The notes beneath the pieces are model-generated. The model worked only from the letters and a program-made list of their open reading frames with translations, had not been told where the DNA came from and made no database searches. A program made the translations under genes and the position numbers. DNA of 64,000 nucleotides, from positions 434,001-498,000 of the forward strand of contig OZ220679.1 of the NCBI GenBank assembly GCA_965116355.1, in the 5' to 3' direction. The stretch's first letter is position 1. Each line of letters starts with the position of its first letter. Source of the stretch: UBA1127 sp965116355 (GTDB taxonomy: Bacteria > Chloroflexota > Dehalococcoidia > Lucifugimonadales > UBA1127). Shown one piece after another: positions 49,566-57,169 of the stretch.

Positions 49566-49606
49566 CCTCGTTCGCCCTGAGTCCCTCGAAGGGGGTGAAC
49601 GGCGAG
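49566..49606. repeat. Palindromic repeat, family B copy 5
   Basis: CTCGTTC and GAACGGCGAG arms around CCCTGAGTCCCTCGAAGGG, between the EVE and nfo genes. Confidence 0.6.
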
Positions 49607-49630
49607 GCAAACGGAGGAGAAGCGGGAACC

Positions 49631-50485
49631 ATGCGTATCGGTGCCCACGTGTCGTCGGCCGGCGGCATCAGCAAGGCGATAGACCGGGCCGTGGACATCG
49701 GCGCGGAGGCGGTGCAGCTCTTCTGCTCGCCGCCCCAGGGCTGGGCGTACAAGCCGCCGCCGGAGGACGAGGTCCTCGCCTTCCGGGAGAAGTCGGAGGA
49801 GACGGGCATCGGGCCGGCGTTCCTGCACGGCATCTACCTGATGAACTTCGGCAGCCCGGACCCGGCGTTGCTGGCCAAGTCCAGGGGCGCACTCGCGAAC
49901 TACATGGAGTGCGCCGCGCAGATTGGCGCGGAGGGCGTCATCTTCCACTCCGGCAGCCACATGGGGCAGGGCTTCGAGGCCGCGCTCCCGCAGACCGTCG
50001 CCGCCCTGCGCGAGGTGCTGGACGCCTCGCCCGAGGGGCCGTACCTGGTGATCGAGAACTGTGCCGGCATGGGCAACCACATCGGCGCGTCCTTCAAGCA
50101 GATCGGGCGCATCATGGAAGGGCTGAACAGCCCGCGCGTCAGGGTGTGCCTCGACACGCAGCACAGCTTCGCGGCGGGCTACGACGTCTCGCAGGCGGCG
50201 ACGTTAGACGAGGCGATGGCGGAGTTCGAGTCGGCCATCGGGCTGGCGAACCTCGTCGCCGTGCACGCCAACGACGCCAAGACGCCCTTCGCGTCGGGCG
50301 TCGACCGCCACGCCAACATCGGCGAGGGGCACATCGGCGACGCGGGGTTCGCCGTCATCATGGCGCACCCGGCCTTCCGGGACGTGCCTTTTCTGCTGGA
50401 GACGCCCGGCGAGGGCAAGGGCCCCGACCGCGCGCAGCTCGACCACGTCAAGGCGATCCGGGACGCGGCGGGAGCGAGCGGATGA
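49631..50485 (+). CDS. nfo: Endonuclease IV (AP endonuclease)
   Basis: A 284-residue three-metal TIM barrel that cuts 5' to abasic sites. Motifs in order: MRIGAHVSSAGGISKAI, LHGIYLMNFGSPD (His69-type ligand), VIFHSGSHMG, LVIENCAGMG (Glu145-type), CLDTQHSFAAGYD (canonically DTCHxFAAGYD), AVHANDAKTPFASGVDRH, NIGEGHIG, and LLETPGEGKG at the C-terminus. GGAGGAGAAGCGGG precedes the ATG. Its stop overlaps the next start as ATGA. Length is normal for the family. Confidence 0.95.
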   Translation: MRIGAHVSSAGGISKAIDRAVDIGAEAVQLFCSPPQGWAYKPPPEDEVLAFREKSEETGIGPAFLHGIYLMNFGSPDPALLAKSRGALANYMECAAQIGAEGVIFHSGSHMGQGFEAALPQTVAALREVLDASPEGPYLVIENCAGMGNHIGASFKQIGRIMEGLNSPRVRVCLDTQHSFAAGYDVSQAATLDEAMAEFESAIGLANLVAVHANDAKTPFASGVDRHANIGEGHIGDAGFAVIMAHPAFRDVPFLLETPGEGKGPDRAQLDHVKAIRDAAGASG

Positions 50486-50859
50486 GCGTTCGCCTCTCCA
50501 CGGACGCGTTCGAGCAGCTCGTGGCAAACGCGCTGGACAGCCTGCCCGACGAAGCGTTGGAGATGCTGGACAATGTGGACGTGCTGACGCAGTTGTGGCC
50601 GTCGGCGGAGCAGCTGGAGGAGACGGGGACGGCAAGCGGCTACGGTCTGCTGGGTCTGTACGAGGGCACACCACTCACTGACCGCGACCACTACAACTTC
50701 GCCCTGCCGGACCGCGTCACCCTCTTCCAGCGGCCCCTGGAGGCGGTCTGCCGCTCGCACGAGGAGCTCGAGCGGCAGGTGCAGATCACCGTGGTGCACG
50801 AGCTGGCCCACCACTTCGGCTGGAGCGATGAGGAGATCGACCGAATGGGCTTCGGCTAG
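50482..50859 (+). CDS. Mini-zincin metallopeptidase family protein
   Basis: A 125-residue member of the short zincin-like metallopeptidase family found beside unrelated genes in many actinobacteria and Chloroflexota. It has an N-terminal helix (STDAFEQLVANALDSLPDEA), a central GLLGLYEGTPLTDRDHYNF and VTLFQRPLEAVCRSHEEL, and the zinc motif VVHELAHHFGWSDEEIDRMG (HExxH plus a downstream acid). Whether it is a true protease is unsettled for this family. It is coupled to nfo by ATGA. Confidence 0.88.
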   Translation: MSVRLSTDAFEQLVANALDSLPDEALEMLDNVDVLTQLWPSAEQLEETGTASGYGLLGLYEGTPLTDRDHYNFALPDRVTLFQRPLEAVCRSHEELERQVQITVVHELAHHFGWSDEEIDRMGFG

Positions 50860-50883
50860 CTCCCCGCCGCTCTCCCGTTCCGG

Positions 50884-52029
50884 TTACTTGACGGCAGCAG
50901 GCGCAAAGACCCCGTCCACCGACCGTACGCGCACGAAGTCCTGCCGGTCCTCCTTCGCGTGGCCGTTCAGCTTGCCCTTCCGGGCCTCCCGCGCCCGCTC
51001 CAGACGCTCCTCCGCCAGCCGCTCCGCCGCCTCGTGGGGCGGGATGCCGCGCTGGTGGGAGGTGTTCAGGACGTCGGTCACGGTGTCGTAGATGCGCTCG
51101 GCGCGGTCGCGGGCCAGCTCCTCGTCGTAGCCTGCCGCCTCGATGGCGACGTTGATGACGCCGCCGGCGTTGATGATGAAGTCCGGCACGTAGACGATGC
51201 CGTGGTGCCAGAGCTTCCTGCCGTCGTCGGGCGTCAGAAGCTGGTTGTTGGCTGCCCCTGCGACCACCTTTGCCCGCAGGCGGCGGATGGTCTTCTCGTT
51301 CAGGATGCCGCCGAGGGCGCACGGCGCAAAGACGTCGCACTGGGCGTCGTAGATGGCGTCAGGGTCGTCCAGCACGCGGCAGTTGAGCTGCCGGGCGCGG
51401 TCGAGGGCGTCGCGGTTGACGTCCGTGACGATGACGCGGGCGCCCGCCTCGATCAGGTGCCCCACGAGGGCGCTCGCCACCTTGCCGAAGCCCTGCACGG
51501 CGACGGTGATGTCCTTGAGGCAGTCGACGCCGAGGGCCTCACGGACGGCGGCCTTCATGCCGCGGTACACGCCGAGCCCGGTGATCTGCGACGTATTGCC
51601 GCTGCCGCCATGTTCCGCCGGCAACCCCACGACATGCCTCGTCTCCTTGCGTATCGCGACGAGGTGATCGTGCGTGGCGCCGACATCCTCGGTCGTGATG
51701 TAGCGCCCGCCCAGCGACTCGACGTTGCGGCCGAAGGCGCGCATCGTGGCCTCCGTCACGCCGGCACGCGGGTCGGCCCAGATGAGCCCCTTGCCGCCGC
51801 CGAAGTCCAGGCCGGCGGCCGAGCTCTTGTAGGTCATGGCGCGGGCGAGTCGAAGCACGTCCGACACGGCGTCGGCCTCGGTGGCGTGGGGCCAGATGCG
51901 CACGCCGCCCAACGCTGGGCCGAGGGTCGTGTCGTGAATGCAGATGAATCCCCGGAGGCCTGAATTCTTGTCGACCGCAACAAGGAGCTGCTCGTAGTCG
52001 CCGGTCTGCATGGTCTCGATGACGTCCAT
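50884..52029 (-). CDS. Glu/Leu/Phe/Val dehydrogenase (leucine dehydrogenase-like)
   Basis: A 381-residue NAD-dependent amino-acid dehydrogenase. The catalytic region reads TLGPALGGVRIWPHATEADA, RAMTYKSSAAGLDFGGGKGL (Lys of the GGGKG segment) and TTEDVGATHDH. The Rossmann domain begins DITVAVQGFGKVASALVGHL near 178, with an acid, TDVNRD, that prefers NAD. The length and SGNTSQITGLGVYRGMKAA point to the leucine/valine dehydrogenase group. A basic C-terminal extension (EERLERAREARKGKLNG) follows. ATG with GAGGAGG upstream. It deaminates or forms branched-chain amino acids reversibly. Confidence 0.9.
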   Translation of the reverse strand: MDVIETMQTGDYEQLLVAVDKNSGLRGFICIHDTTLGPALGGVRIWPHATEADAVSDVLRLARAMTYKSSAAGLDFGGGKGLIWADPRAGVTEATMRAFGRNVESLGGRYITTEDVGATHDHLVAIRKETRHVVGLPAEHGGSGNTSQITGLGVYRGMKAAVREALGVDCLKDITVAVQGFGKVASALVGHLIEAGARVIVTDVNRDALDRARQLNCRVLDDPDAIYDAQCDVFAPCALGGILNEKTIRRLRAKVVAGAANNQLLTPDDGRKLWHHGIVYVPDFIINAGGVINVAIEAAGYDEELARDRAERIYDTVTDVLNTSHQRGIPPHEAAERLAEERLERAREARKGKLNGHAKEDRQDFVRVRSVDGVFAPAAVK

Positions 52030-52083
52030 CGCTAGCCTCCTCTCCGGCGCCGGGTCCTTCCAGCGCCGTTTCTCTCTCCTTCC

Positions 52084-52089
52084 ATTGTA
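52084..52089 (-). promoter_or_regulatory. -10 box TACAAT of the leucine dehydrogenase-like gene
   Basis: TACAAT read on the minus strand, 55 bases before the ATG at 52029; the -35 is weak. Confidence 0.4.
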
Positions 52090-52160
52090 ACCCGAATTGG
52101 CCGGCGTGACGAATTTCGTAGTTTTTTCACAAAGCGCTTCATCCCGTAGCTAAAGAGCAA

Positions 52161-52190
52161 AAGAAAGGAGACGGGTGAGAACCCGCCTCC
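52161..52190 (-). terminator. Rho-independent terminator of the ABC-2 operon
   Basis: On the minus strand GGAGGCGGGT and ACCCGTCTCC pair around TCTC with one mismatch, followed by TTTCTTTTGCTCTTT. It is 33 bases after the permease stop. Confidence 0.88.
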
Positions 52191-52222
52191 GCAATGAACC
52201 CTGCTGTGCGCCGCTGCGTGCG

Positions 52223-52957
52223 CTAGAGGTCGCGGCTGTTCATGAACCGCAGCGCGAAGAACGGCAGGATGACCACCGGGATGAAGCCGATGACCAGCAG
52301 CGCCAGCACTTCGCCGGACAGCGACTTGCCCTGCAGCACCAATGGGAGGTTGCCCAGCAGGCCCTCGGGTGTGAACTCGTGGGCGTAGGCCAGGTCCAGG
52401 ATGCCGAGCGCCATGTACCAGATCACGCCGAGCACCACGAGCCCCAGCATCGTGTTGTTGACGAGCACGCTCACCGTGATCCCGAGAAAGGACAGGACGG
52501 TGATCAGGAGCACCCAGTAAGCAAGGCCGATCAGGATGCCCTCGATGGTCATGTCGTTGTTCAGCGCCATCGCCCGCATCAGGAAGGCCGTCGGCGCGGC
52601 GACGATGAGGAACATGGTGACGTTGCCAATGGAGCGAGAGACGAGCTTAGCCAGGAGGTAGGGCGTCGGGGCGATGCCGCGGCTGATGATGGACTCTCCC
52701 AGGAACCGGAACTCCTGGGATACGGCGCTGACGCTGTTCGCCAGCACCACAAGGCTGCCCAGCGCCACGTAGAGCACAAGCGCCCAACCCATGAGGAATG
52801 ACGAGTCGTCGATGAAGTTCCGGGAGATGATGACGGCCACAACGCCGCCGAGGATTGTGAGGGCGAACCAGAACCGGACTATCCAGGACTTTGCCAGCAG
52901 GGTTAGATCGTACTCCAGAAGACAGACGAACGCATTGGCGCTGAGACCTCTTCGCAT
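52223..52957 (-). CDS. ABC-2 type transporter permease
   Basis: A 244-residue membrane protein with six hydrophobic segments: ~28-45 (RFWFALTILGGVVAVIIS), 55-80 (FLMGWALVLYVALGSLVVLA), 108-130, 138-165, 170-190 and 218-238. Only short loops join them; the segment SAVSQEFRFLGESIISRGIA before the third span is typical of ABC-2 permeases. The start is ATG at 52957 with GAGGTG upstream, overlapping the stop of the ATPase gene (TGATG). Together they make an exporter or a membrane-integrity system; the substrate is unknown. Confidence 0.85.
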   Translation of the reverse strand: MRRGLSANAFVCLLEYDLTLLAKSWIVRFWFALTILGGVVAVIISRNFIDDSSFLMGWALVLYVALGSLVVLANSVSAVSQEFRFLGESIISRGIAPTPYLLAKLVSRSIGNVTMFLIVAAPTAFLMRAMALNNDMTIEGILIGLAYWVLLITVLSFLGITVSVLVNNTMLGLVVLGVIWYMALGILDLAYAHEFTPEGLLGNLPLVLQGKSLSGEVLALLVIGFIPVVILPFFALRFMNSRDL

Positions 52958-54024
52958 CAAATCACCTCATCGGATGAACCAGACCGCAACGAGGGTAGGC
53001 CCTCGCGCGGGTTGTTGGATGGGGGATAGATCCCCAACTGGGACATGATGTCCTCGGAGTCCAGCGCCCGGGCGAAGCCCTTGCGACGGTCCTCCTGGAG
53101 CGTCTTGAGGAAGGCGTCCTCCAGGTCGCCGGCGGGCTGGATGGACTTCAGCACGACACCGTGCCGGGCCAGCGCGTCCAGCACCTGGCTCAGGATGGAG
53201 ATGAACTCACCTTCCCTACTATTAAACGCAATACGTACCGTGTTTGCTCCAAGCCGCTCGAACTGCACGCCCCGCACCTCTACCGTCGCCGCCTGCAGCC
53301 CCAGCTCGACCTCGCCCTCCACGAGGAGGTCAATCGTGTTCGCAAGGGTGAGGCGCTTCATATCTGACACAGAGCCCGTGAAGACCAGCTTGCCATGGTT
53401 CAGAATGCCAACGTAGTCACACGTCTCGTCGGCGTCCGGCAGGATGTGCGTGGAGAGGATGATGGTCTTGCCCTTCCGGCGCAGCTCCTCGAACAGGTCC
53501 AGCGTGTAGTGGCGTCCCTCGGGGTCCAGGCCGATGGTGGGCTCGTCGAGCAGGAGGAGGTCGGGGTCGTTCATGAGAGCGGCGGCGATGCCAAGGCGCG
53601 TACGCTGACCGCTGGACAGGTGCTCGATGCGCTGCGAGGACGCCTGCAGGAGGTCCATGGCATGCAGCAGCGCGGAGAGCCTGGGCTTTCGGATGCTCGA
53701 AACGATGCCGAACAGCTTGCCTACCAGGTCAAGGTAGGTGATGGGCGTCATGTCTGCCGGGAAGTTGCCGCCCTGGGAAAGAAAGCCGATGCGGCGGCGC
53801 AGGTGGCCCGTCGAGAGCGTCATCGGTTCCTGGAAGACGCGGATCGTGCCGGCGGTCGGGCGCTGGAGGCCCATGATGAGGCGGAGCGCGGTGCTCTTGC
53901 CGGCGCCGTTGGGGCCGATGAGGCCGAAGATGCAGCCCTGGGGGATGGACATGTTGACGCTATTGAGGGCAATTTGCCGGGTCTCATAGATTTTCGTGAG
54001 GTCAATCGTCTCAACGACGTCCAT
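52957..54024 (-). CDS. ABC-2 type transporter ATPase
   Basis: A 355-residue ATPase. VVETIDLTKIYETRQIALNS opens the domain. Walker A is GLIGPNGAGKSTALRLIMG, the Q-loop GFLSQGGNFPADMTP, the signature HLSSGQRTRLGIAAALM, Walker B LLLLDEPTIGLDPEGR and the switch His in LSTHILPDAD. The C-terminal ~120 residues form an extra domain typical of drug/polysaccharide-type ABC-2 ATPases. The ATG at 54024 has GGGAGGA upstream, and TATAAC lies further up. It is coupled to the permease gene. Confidence 0.9.
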   Translation of the reverse strand: MDVVETIDLTKIYETRQIALNSVNMSIPQGCIFGLIGPNGAGKSTALRLIMGLQRPTAGTIRVFQEPMTLSTGHLRRRIGFLSQGGNFPADMTPITYLDLVGKLFGIVSSIRKPRLSALLHAMDLLQASSQRIEHLSSGQRTRLGIAAALMNDPDLLLLDEPTIGLDPEGRHYTLDLFEELRRKGKTIILSTHILPDADETCDYVGILNHGKLVFTGSVSDMKRLTLANTIDLLVEGEVELGLQAATVEVRGVQFERLGANTVRIAFNSREGEFISILSQVLDALARHGVVLKSIQPAGDLEDAFLKTLQEDRRKGFARALDSEDIMSQLGIYPPSNNPREGLPSLRSGSSDEVI

Positions 54025-54127
54025 ATCGGCTCCTCCCAAATGCTACCCGTTATATTCGCACAGGTACGGAGTTACGGGCAATAGCGGGACTTTGCGGCAA
54101 AGCTGCGGAATGAGGCAGGGAACTGCT

Positions 54128-54156
54128 TTGACGGTGGGTTTGCAGCCCTCTACAAT
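54128..54156 (+). promoter_or_regulatory. Sigma70 promoter of the DsbA-family selenoprotein gene
   Basis: TTGACG (54128-54133), exactly 17 bases, then TACAAT (54151-54156). The best -35/-10 pair seen in the window. Confidence 0.75.
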
Positions 54157-54182
54157 GAGGCCACCCAATTGGGAGGTGCGTC

Positions 54183-54821
54183 ATGGCCAAGCTCTCATGC
54201 GATGTCTTCTACGACTACACCTGACCCTTCGTCTACAACGCAGCCGTGTGGCTGGAGTCTGCACAGGAAACGGCGGGCGATGAGCTCGAGCTGAACTGGC
54301 GGGGGTTCCTGCTGGAGCAGATCAACAGCAAGGAAGGCCCCGACTGGAAGGTCTGGGAGCAGCCCGACGACTACGAGTTTCGCGGCATGTGGGCGCTCCG
54401 CGCGGGCGAGGCGGCGAAGGCGCAGGGGCCCGAGGTGTTCCGGAAGTTCCACATGGCCCTGCTCCGGGCGCGGCACGAGGAGCGCGTGAACGTTGGCGAC
54501 CGCGAGGTGCTGATGGAGATCGCCGCGCGCGTGGGGCTTGACCTGGAGAAGTTCCGCGCCGACATGGAGGACCAGGCGACCAAGGACAAGGTTGCGCAGG
54601 ACCACATCGAGGCCGTCGAGAGCTTTGGCGTCTTCGGCACGCCGACCTTCGTCTTCCCCAACGGCGCCGCCGCCTTCGTCAAGCTGCTGAAGCCGCCCGA
54701 GGGGCGCGCGTCGAGGGCGCTGGAGCTGCTGGCCGAGATGATGGAGGACCACATCTACATTGGCGAAGTGAAGCGGCCCCAGCCCCCGTGGCCCAAGGGC
54801 GCTTTCACCGCCGGGAGCTAG
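54183..54821 (+). CDS. Selenocysteine-containing DsbA-family oxidoreductase
   Basis: A 212-residue thioredoxin-fold protein read through an in-frame TGA at 54222-54224 (codon 14). The start MAKLSCDVFYDYT runs into U-PFVYNAAVWLESAQETA; DsbA/FrnE-type relatives have Cys at this point (FYDYxCPFxY). The helical insert follows, then the cis-Pro loop GVFGTPTFVFPNG near 160. The residue three after U is Val, so it has a single redox residue. GGGAGGTG lies before the ATG and a strong promoter further upstream. A hairpin at 54241-54254 may be the SECIS. Reading only from after the TGA would lose the first strand and the active site. Confidence 0.83.
54241..54254 (+). promoter_or_regulatory. Candidate SECIS hairpin (DsbA-family mRNA)
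   Basis: CAGCC and GGCTG pair around GTGT, whose G-U residues lie 22-25 bases after the TGA, inside the usual 16-37 window. An alternative TGTG/CACA stem (54247-54265) would place a GAGTC loop about 33 bases away. Which one forms cannot be decided here. Confidence 0.5.
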
Positions 54822-54830
54822 CGGGCCCGG

Positions 54831-55583
54831 ATGGACCCTGACCTTCAAGCGGCGGCACAGGCGCTCGGCGTGCGCTTTCACGACCCGTCGCTGCTGCGCC
54901 TGAGCCTGACCCACAGCTCCTACGTCAACGAGCACCCCCAGGATGCTCCGGTCTCCAATGAGCGGCTGGAGTACCTGGGGGACGCTTTTCTGGGCATGGT
55001 GGTCGCCCGGAGGCTGTACCTGGACAACCCGTCCATGTCCGAGGGCGACCTGACCGAGGCGCGCTCGGCCGTCGTGCGGGGCGAGACGCTGTGCGAGGCG
55101 GCCCTCGAGATGGGCCTCGGCGAGCGCCTTCTGCTCGGGCAGGGCGAGGAGCAGACCGGCGGGAGGTCCAAGCCCAACAACCTCGCCTGCGCCATGGAGG
55201 CGCTGATCGGCGCCGTCTACCTCGATCAGGGGCACGAGGCGGCCGAGGCATTCGTCGTCCGCGTTCTGGGGGCCCACATCGATTCCGCCGTCGCGCGTGA
55301 GGGCGGGCAGGACCCCAAGTCCCTGCTGCAGGTGGCCGCCCAGGCGCGCGGGCTCGGGGCGCCGAGCTACAAGATCCTCGCGATGACGGGCCCCGGACAC
55401 GACAGGACCTACACCGTCGAGGTAGTCGTCGCCGGCGAACCGCTGGCGCAGGGCAGCGGGCGCCGCAAGATTGACGCGGAGCGGCACGCAGCTGCCGCCG
55501 CGATCGAGCAGGTTGAGGCATGGGAGGCCGGCGGGAACCGTGAACCGATGGCAGCGCAGGAGGAGGGCCCGGCGAGTTCGTGA
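54831..55583 (+). CDS. rnc: Ribonuclease III
   Basis: A 250-residue double-strand RNase that processes rRNA precursors and other duplexes. The catalytic signature NERLEYLGDAFLGMVVARRL is at ~43, with the second acidic motif AMEALIGAVYLDQG near 120. The dsRNA-binding domain runs from ~160 (DPKSLLQVAAQARGLGAPSY) to GRRKIDAERHAAAAAIEQVE near 225, and a short extension follows. It starts nine bases after the DsbA-family gene and is probably co-transcribed with it. Confidence 0.94.
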   Translation: MDPDLQAAAQALGVRFHDPSLLRLSLTHSSYVNEHPQDAPVSNERLEYLGDAFLGMVVARRLYLDNPSMSEGDLTEARSAVVRGETLCEAALEMGLGERLLLGQGEEQTGGRSKPNNLACAMEALIGAVYLDQGHEAAEAFVVRVLGAHIDSAVAREGGQDPKSLLQVAAQARGLGAPSYKILAMTGPGHDRTYTVEVVVAGEPLAQGSGRRKIDAERHAAAAAIEQVEAWEAGGNREPMAAQEEGPASS

Positions 55584-55671
55584 CCGGCGCGGCGCGCCCC
55601 CGGCGTGGTCATGGATCGCCTTTGCCGTCTTCGCGGCGGCGGCGTTCGTCCTCGCGAGGACGCTACTCTAG
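55540..55671 (+). CDS. Possible 43-residue single-TM peptide
   Basis: A short frame from GTG 55540, overlapping the end of rnc in another frame. It encodes a very basic N-terminus (NRWQRRRRARRVRDRRG) and one membrane span (AWSWIAFAVFAAAAFVLART). Charge and hydrophobicity make a credible small membrane peptide, and the next small membrane gene follows by 15 bases. No family is known and the start is uncertain. Confidence 0.3.
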   Translation: MNRWQRRRRARRVRDRRGAPPAWSWIAFAVFAAAAFVLARTLL

Positions 55672-55686
55672 CTCCGGGAGGCCAGA

Positions 55687-55932
55687 ATGCGCTGGATAGT
55701 CCTTCGACCTCTGGCGGCGGTGGTCGGCTGGGGAATCGCGATAGTGTCGTTCAAGCTGGCGGTGTTGGGAGCGCTTCGGTTCTTCCTGGCGACCGGCGCA
55801 AGCCCCTCGTACATCCTCGCCCGCAAGCGGTGGTACGAGTCGAGCGTCCTTGGCCGGCCGATGGGGCTTCGCGGACTGCTGCATTTCGGCCTGTGGGCGG
55901 CGGAACAGGGTCGAGGGCGGCACTGGCCATAA
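55687..55932 (+). CDS. Small membrane protein, unknown
   Basis: An 81-residue protein with a hydrophobic N-terminal half of one or two spans (IVLRPLAAVVGWGIAIVSFK, LAVLGALRFFLATGA) and a soluble C-terminus containing YILARKRWYESSVLGRPMG. GGGAGG lies five bases before the ATG. I recognise no family. A GC-rich palindrome (GGCGCCCGC/GCGGGCGC) lies 20-40 bases after its stop. Confidence 0.65.
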   Translation: MRWIVLRPLAAVVGWGIAIVSFKLAVLGALRFFLATGASPSYILARKRWYESSVLGRPMGLRGLLHFGLWAAEQGRGRHWP

Positions 55933-56000
55933 GGAGAATGAGTTGACGCGAGTGGCGCCCGCGCGCGGGCGCGACATTGCCCACGAGTGGGTTCATCAGC

Positions 56001-56028
56001 TTGACAGTTGAACCATCTGTATGATACT
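56001..56028 (+). promoter_or_regulatory. Possible promoter within an inverted repeat
   Basis: TTGACA at 56001, 16 bases, then GATACT at 56023. TTGACA also faces TGTCAA at 56031-56036 as a 6-base inverted repeat. It could be a regulated upstream promoter for the transporter operon. Confidence 0.35.
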
Positions 56029-56113
56029 CATTGTCAAATTTCAGTTGGTGCCCGGGGGGAGGGATGAGTTGCGTCCTCCGTGGCAGTTCCCCCCTCAAGG
56101 CCTTATGGAACCA

Positions 56114-56143
56114 TTGGCGCATTATTGACGTTAGGGGTAGAAT
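56114..56143 (+). promoter_or_regulatory. Promoter of the peptide-type ABC operon
   Basis: TTGGCG (56114-56119), 18 bases, then TAGAAT (56138-56143), 55 bases before the first start codon. Confidence 0.5.
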
Positions 56144-56198
56144 CTGCGCACTCTGTTAGCCGCATCAGTCCAGAGCACCCAGGAGAATTGAGGAGGCT

Positions 56199-57119
56199 AT
56201 GCAGCGATACATCATCATCAGGCTGATCCAATCGGTGTTTACCCTCATCGGGGTGAGCATCATCGTGTTCTCCCTGGCCCGCCTGTCGGGCAACCCCCTC
56301 GACGTGCTCCTGCCCGATGAGGCGGACGACGAGACCTTCATCCGCATCAGCGAGCTGTGGGGGCTCAACGACCCCTGGTACGTGCAGTACTTCACCTTCG
56401 TGAAGAACGCGTCGCGCGGCGAGTTCGGCCCCTCCTTCAAGTGGCAGGGCCGCACGGCGATGGAACTGGTGATTCTGCACCTGCCGGCCACCCTTCAGTT
56501 GGCGGTAGTCTCCATTGGTGTATCGGTGTTGTTAGCCGTGCCGATTGGAGTTATGTCAGCCGTGAAGAAGGGGACTATGCTCGATACAATCGGGAAGCTG
56601 ATCGCCCTGCTTGGGCAGTCGCTTCCCTCCTTCTGGCTGGCCATCGTGCTCATCTGGATTTTCGCGGTCCAGCTTGGGTGGTTCCCCACGTCCGGGCGAG
56701 GCGGCATCTCCAACATGGTGCTTCCCGCCGTGGCGCTGGGGTGGTTCTCCGTGGCCTCCTTCATGCGCCTCACCCGCTCCTCCATGCTGAACGTCCTTGA
56801 CAGCGAGTACATCAAGCTTGCTCGAATCAAGGGCCTTCCGGAGTGGAAGGTGGTGTGGAAGCACGGCCTCAAGAACGCCGCCATCCCCCCGCTGACCGTG
56901 TTTGGCGCCATCGTCGTCGGTCAGATGACCGGCTCGGTGACCATCGAGACGGTGTTCGCGTGGCCGGGCGTCGGCCTGCTGGCGCTGCAGGCGGTGAACG
57001 CCCGCGACTACCAGGTCATCCAGGCCGTGACGATGTTCATCTCAGTGCTTTTCATCGGCATGAACCTGCTCATCGACATCCTGTACGCATACATCGACCC
57101 ACGCATCAGGTTCTCGTAA
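56199..57119 (+). CDS. Peptide/nickel-type ABC transporter permease (OppB/DppB-like)
   Basis: A 306-residue permease with six spans and normal length. It opens MQRYIIIRLIQSVFTLIGVS. ATLQLAVVSIGVSVLLAVPI near 97 starts the core, the SLPSFWLAIVLIW segment follows, and the EAA loop SEYIKLARIKGLPEWKVVWK lies near 200. It ends LIDILYAYIDPRIRFS, a typical OppB C-terminus. GAGGAGG precedes the ATG. It is the first gene of a four-gene operon; no binding protein gene is adjacent. Confidence 0.93.
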   Translation: MQRYIIIRLIQSVFTLIGVSIIVFSLARLSGNPLDVLLPDEADDETFIRISELWGLNDPWYVQYFTFVKNASRGEFGPSFKWQGRTAMELVILHLPATLQLAVVSIGVSVLLAVPIGVMSAVKKGTMLDTIGKLIALLGQSLPSFWLAIVLIWIFAVQLGWFPTSGRGGISNMVLPAVALGWFSVASFMRLTRSSMLNVLDSEYIKLARIKGLPEWKVVWKHGLKNAAIPPLTVFGAIVVGQMTGSVTIETVFAWPGVGLLALQAVNARDYQVIQAVTMFISVLFIGMNLLIDILYAYIDPRIRFS

Positions 57120-57169
57120 GCGAGAGACGCTGCTGGACCGATTAATCGAAAGGATAGGGAGTACCGACA

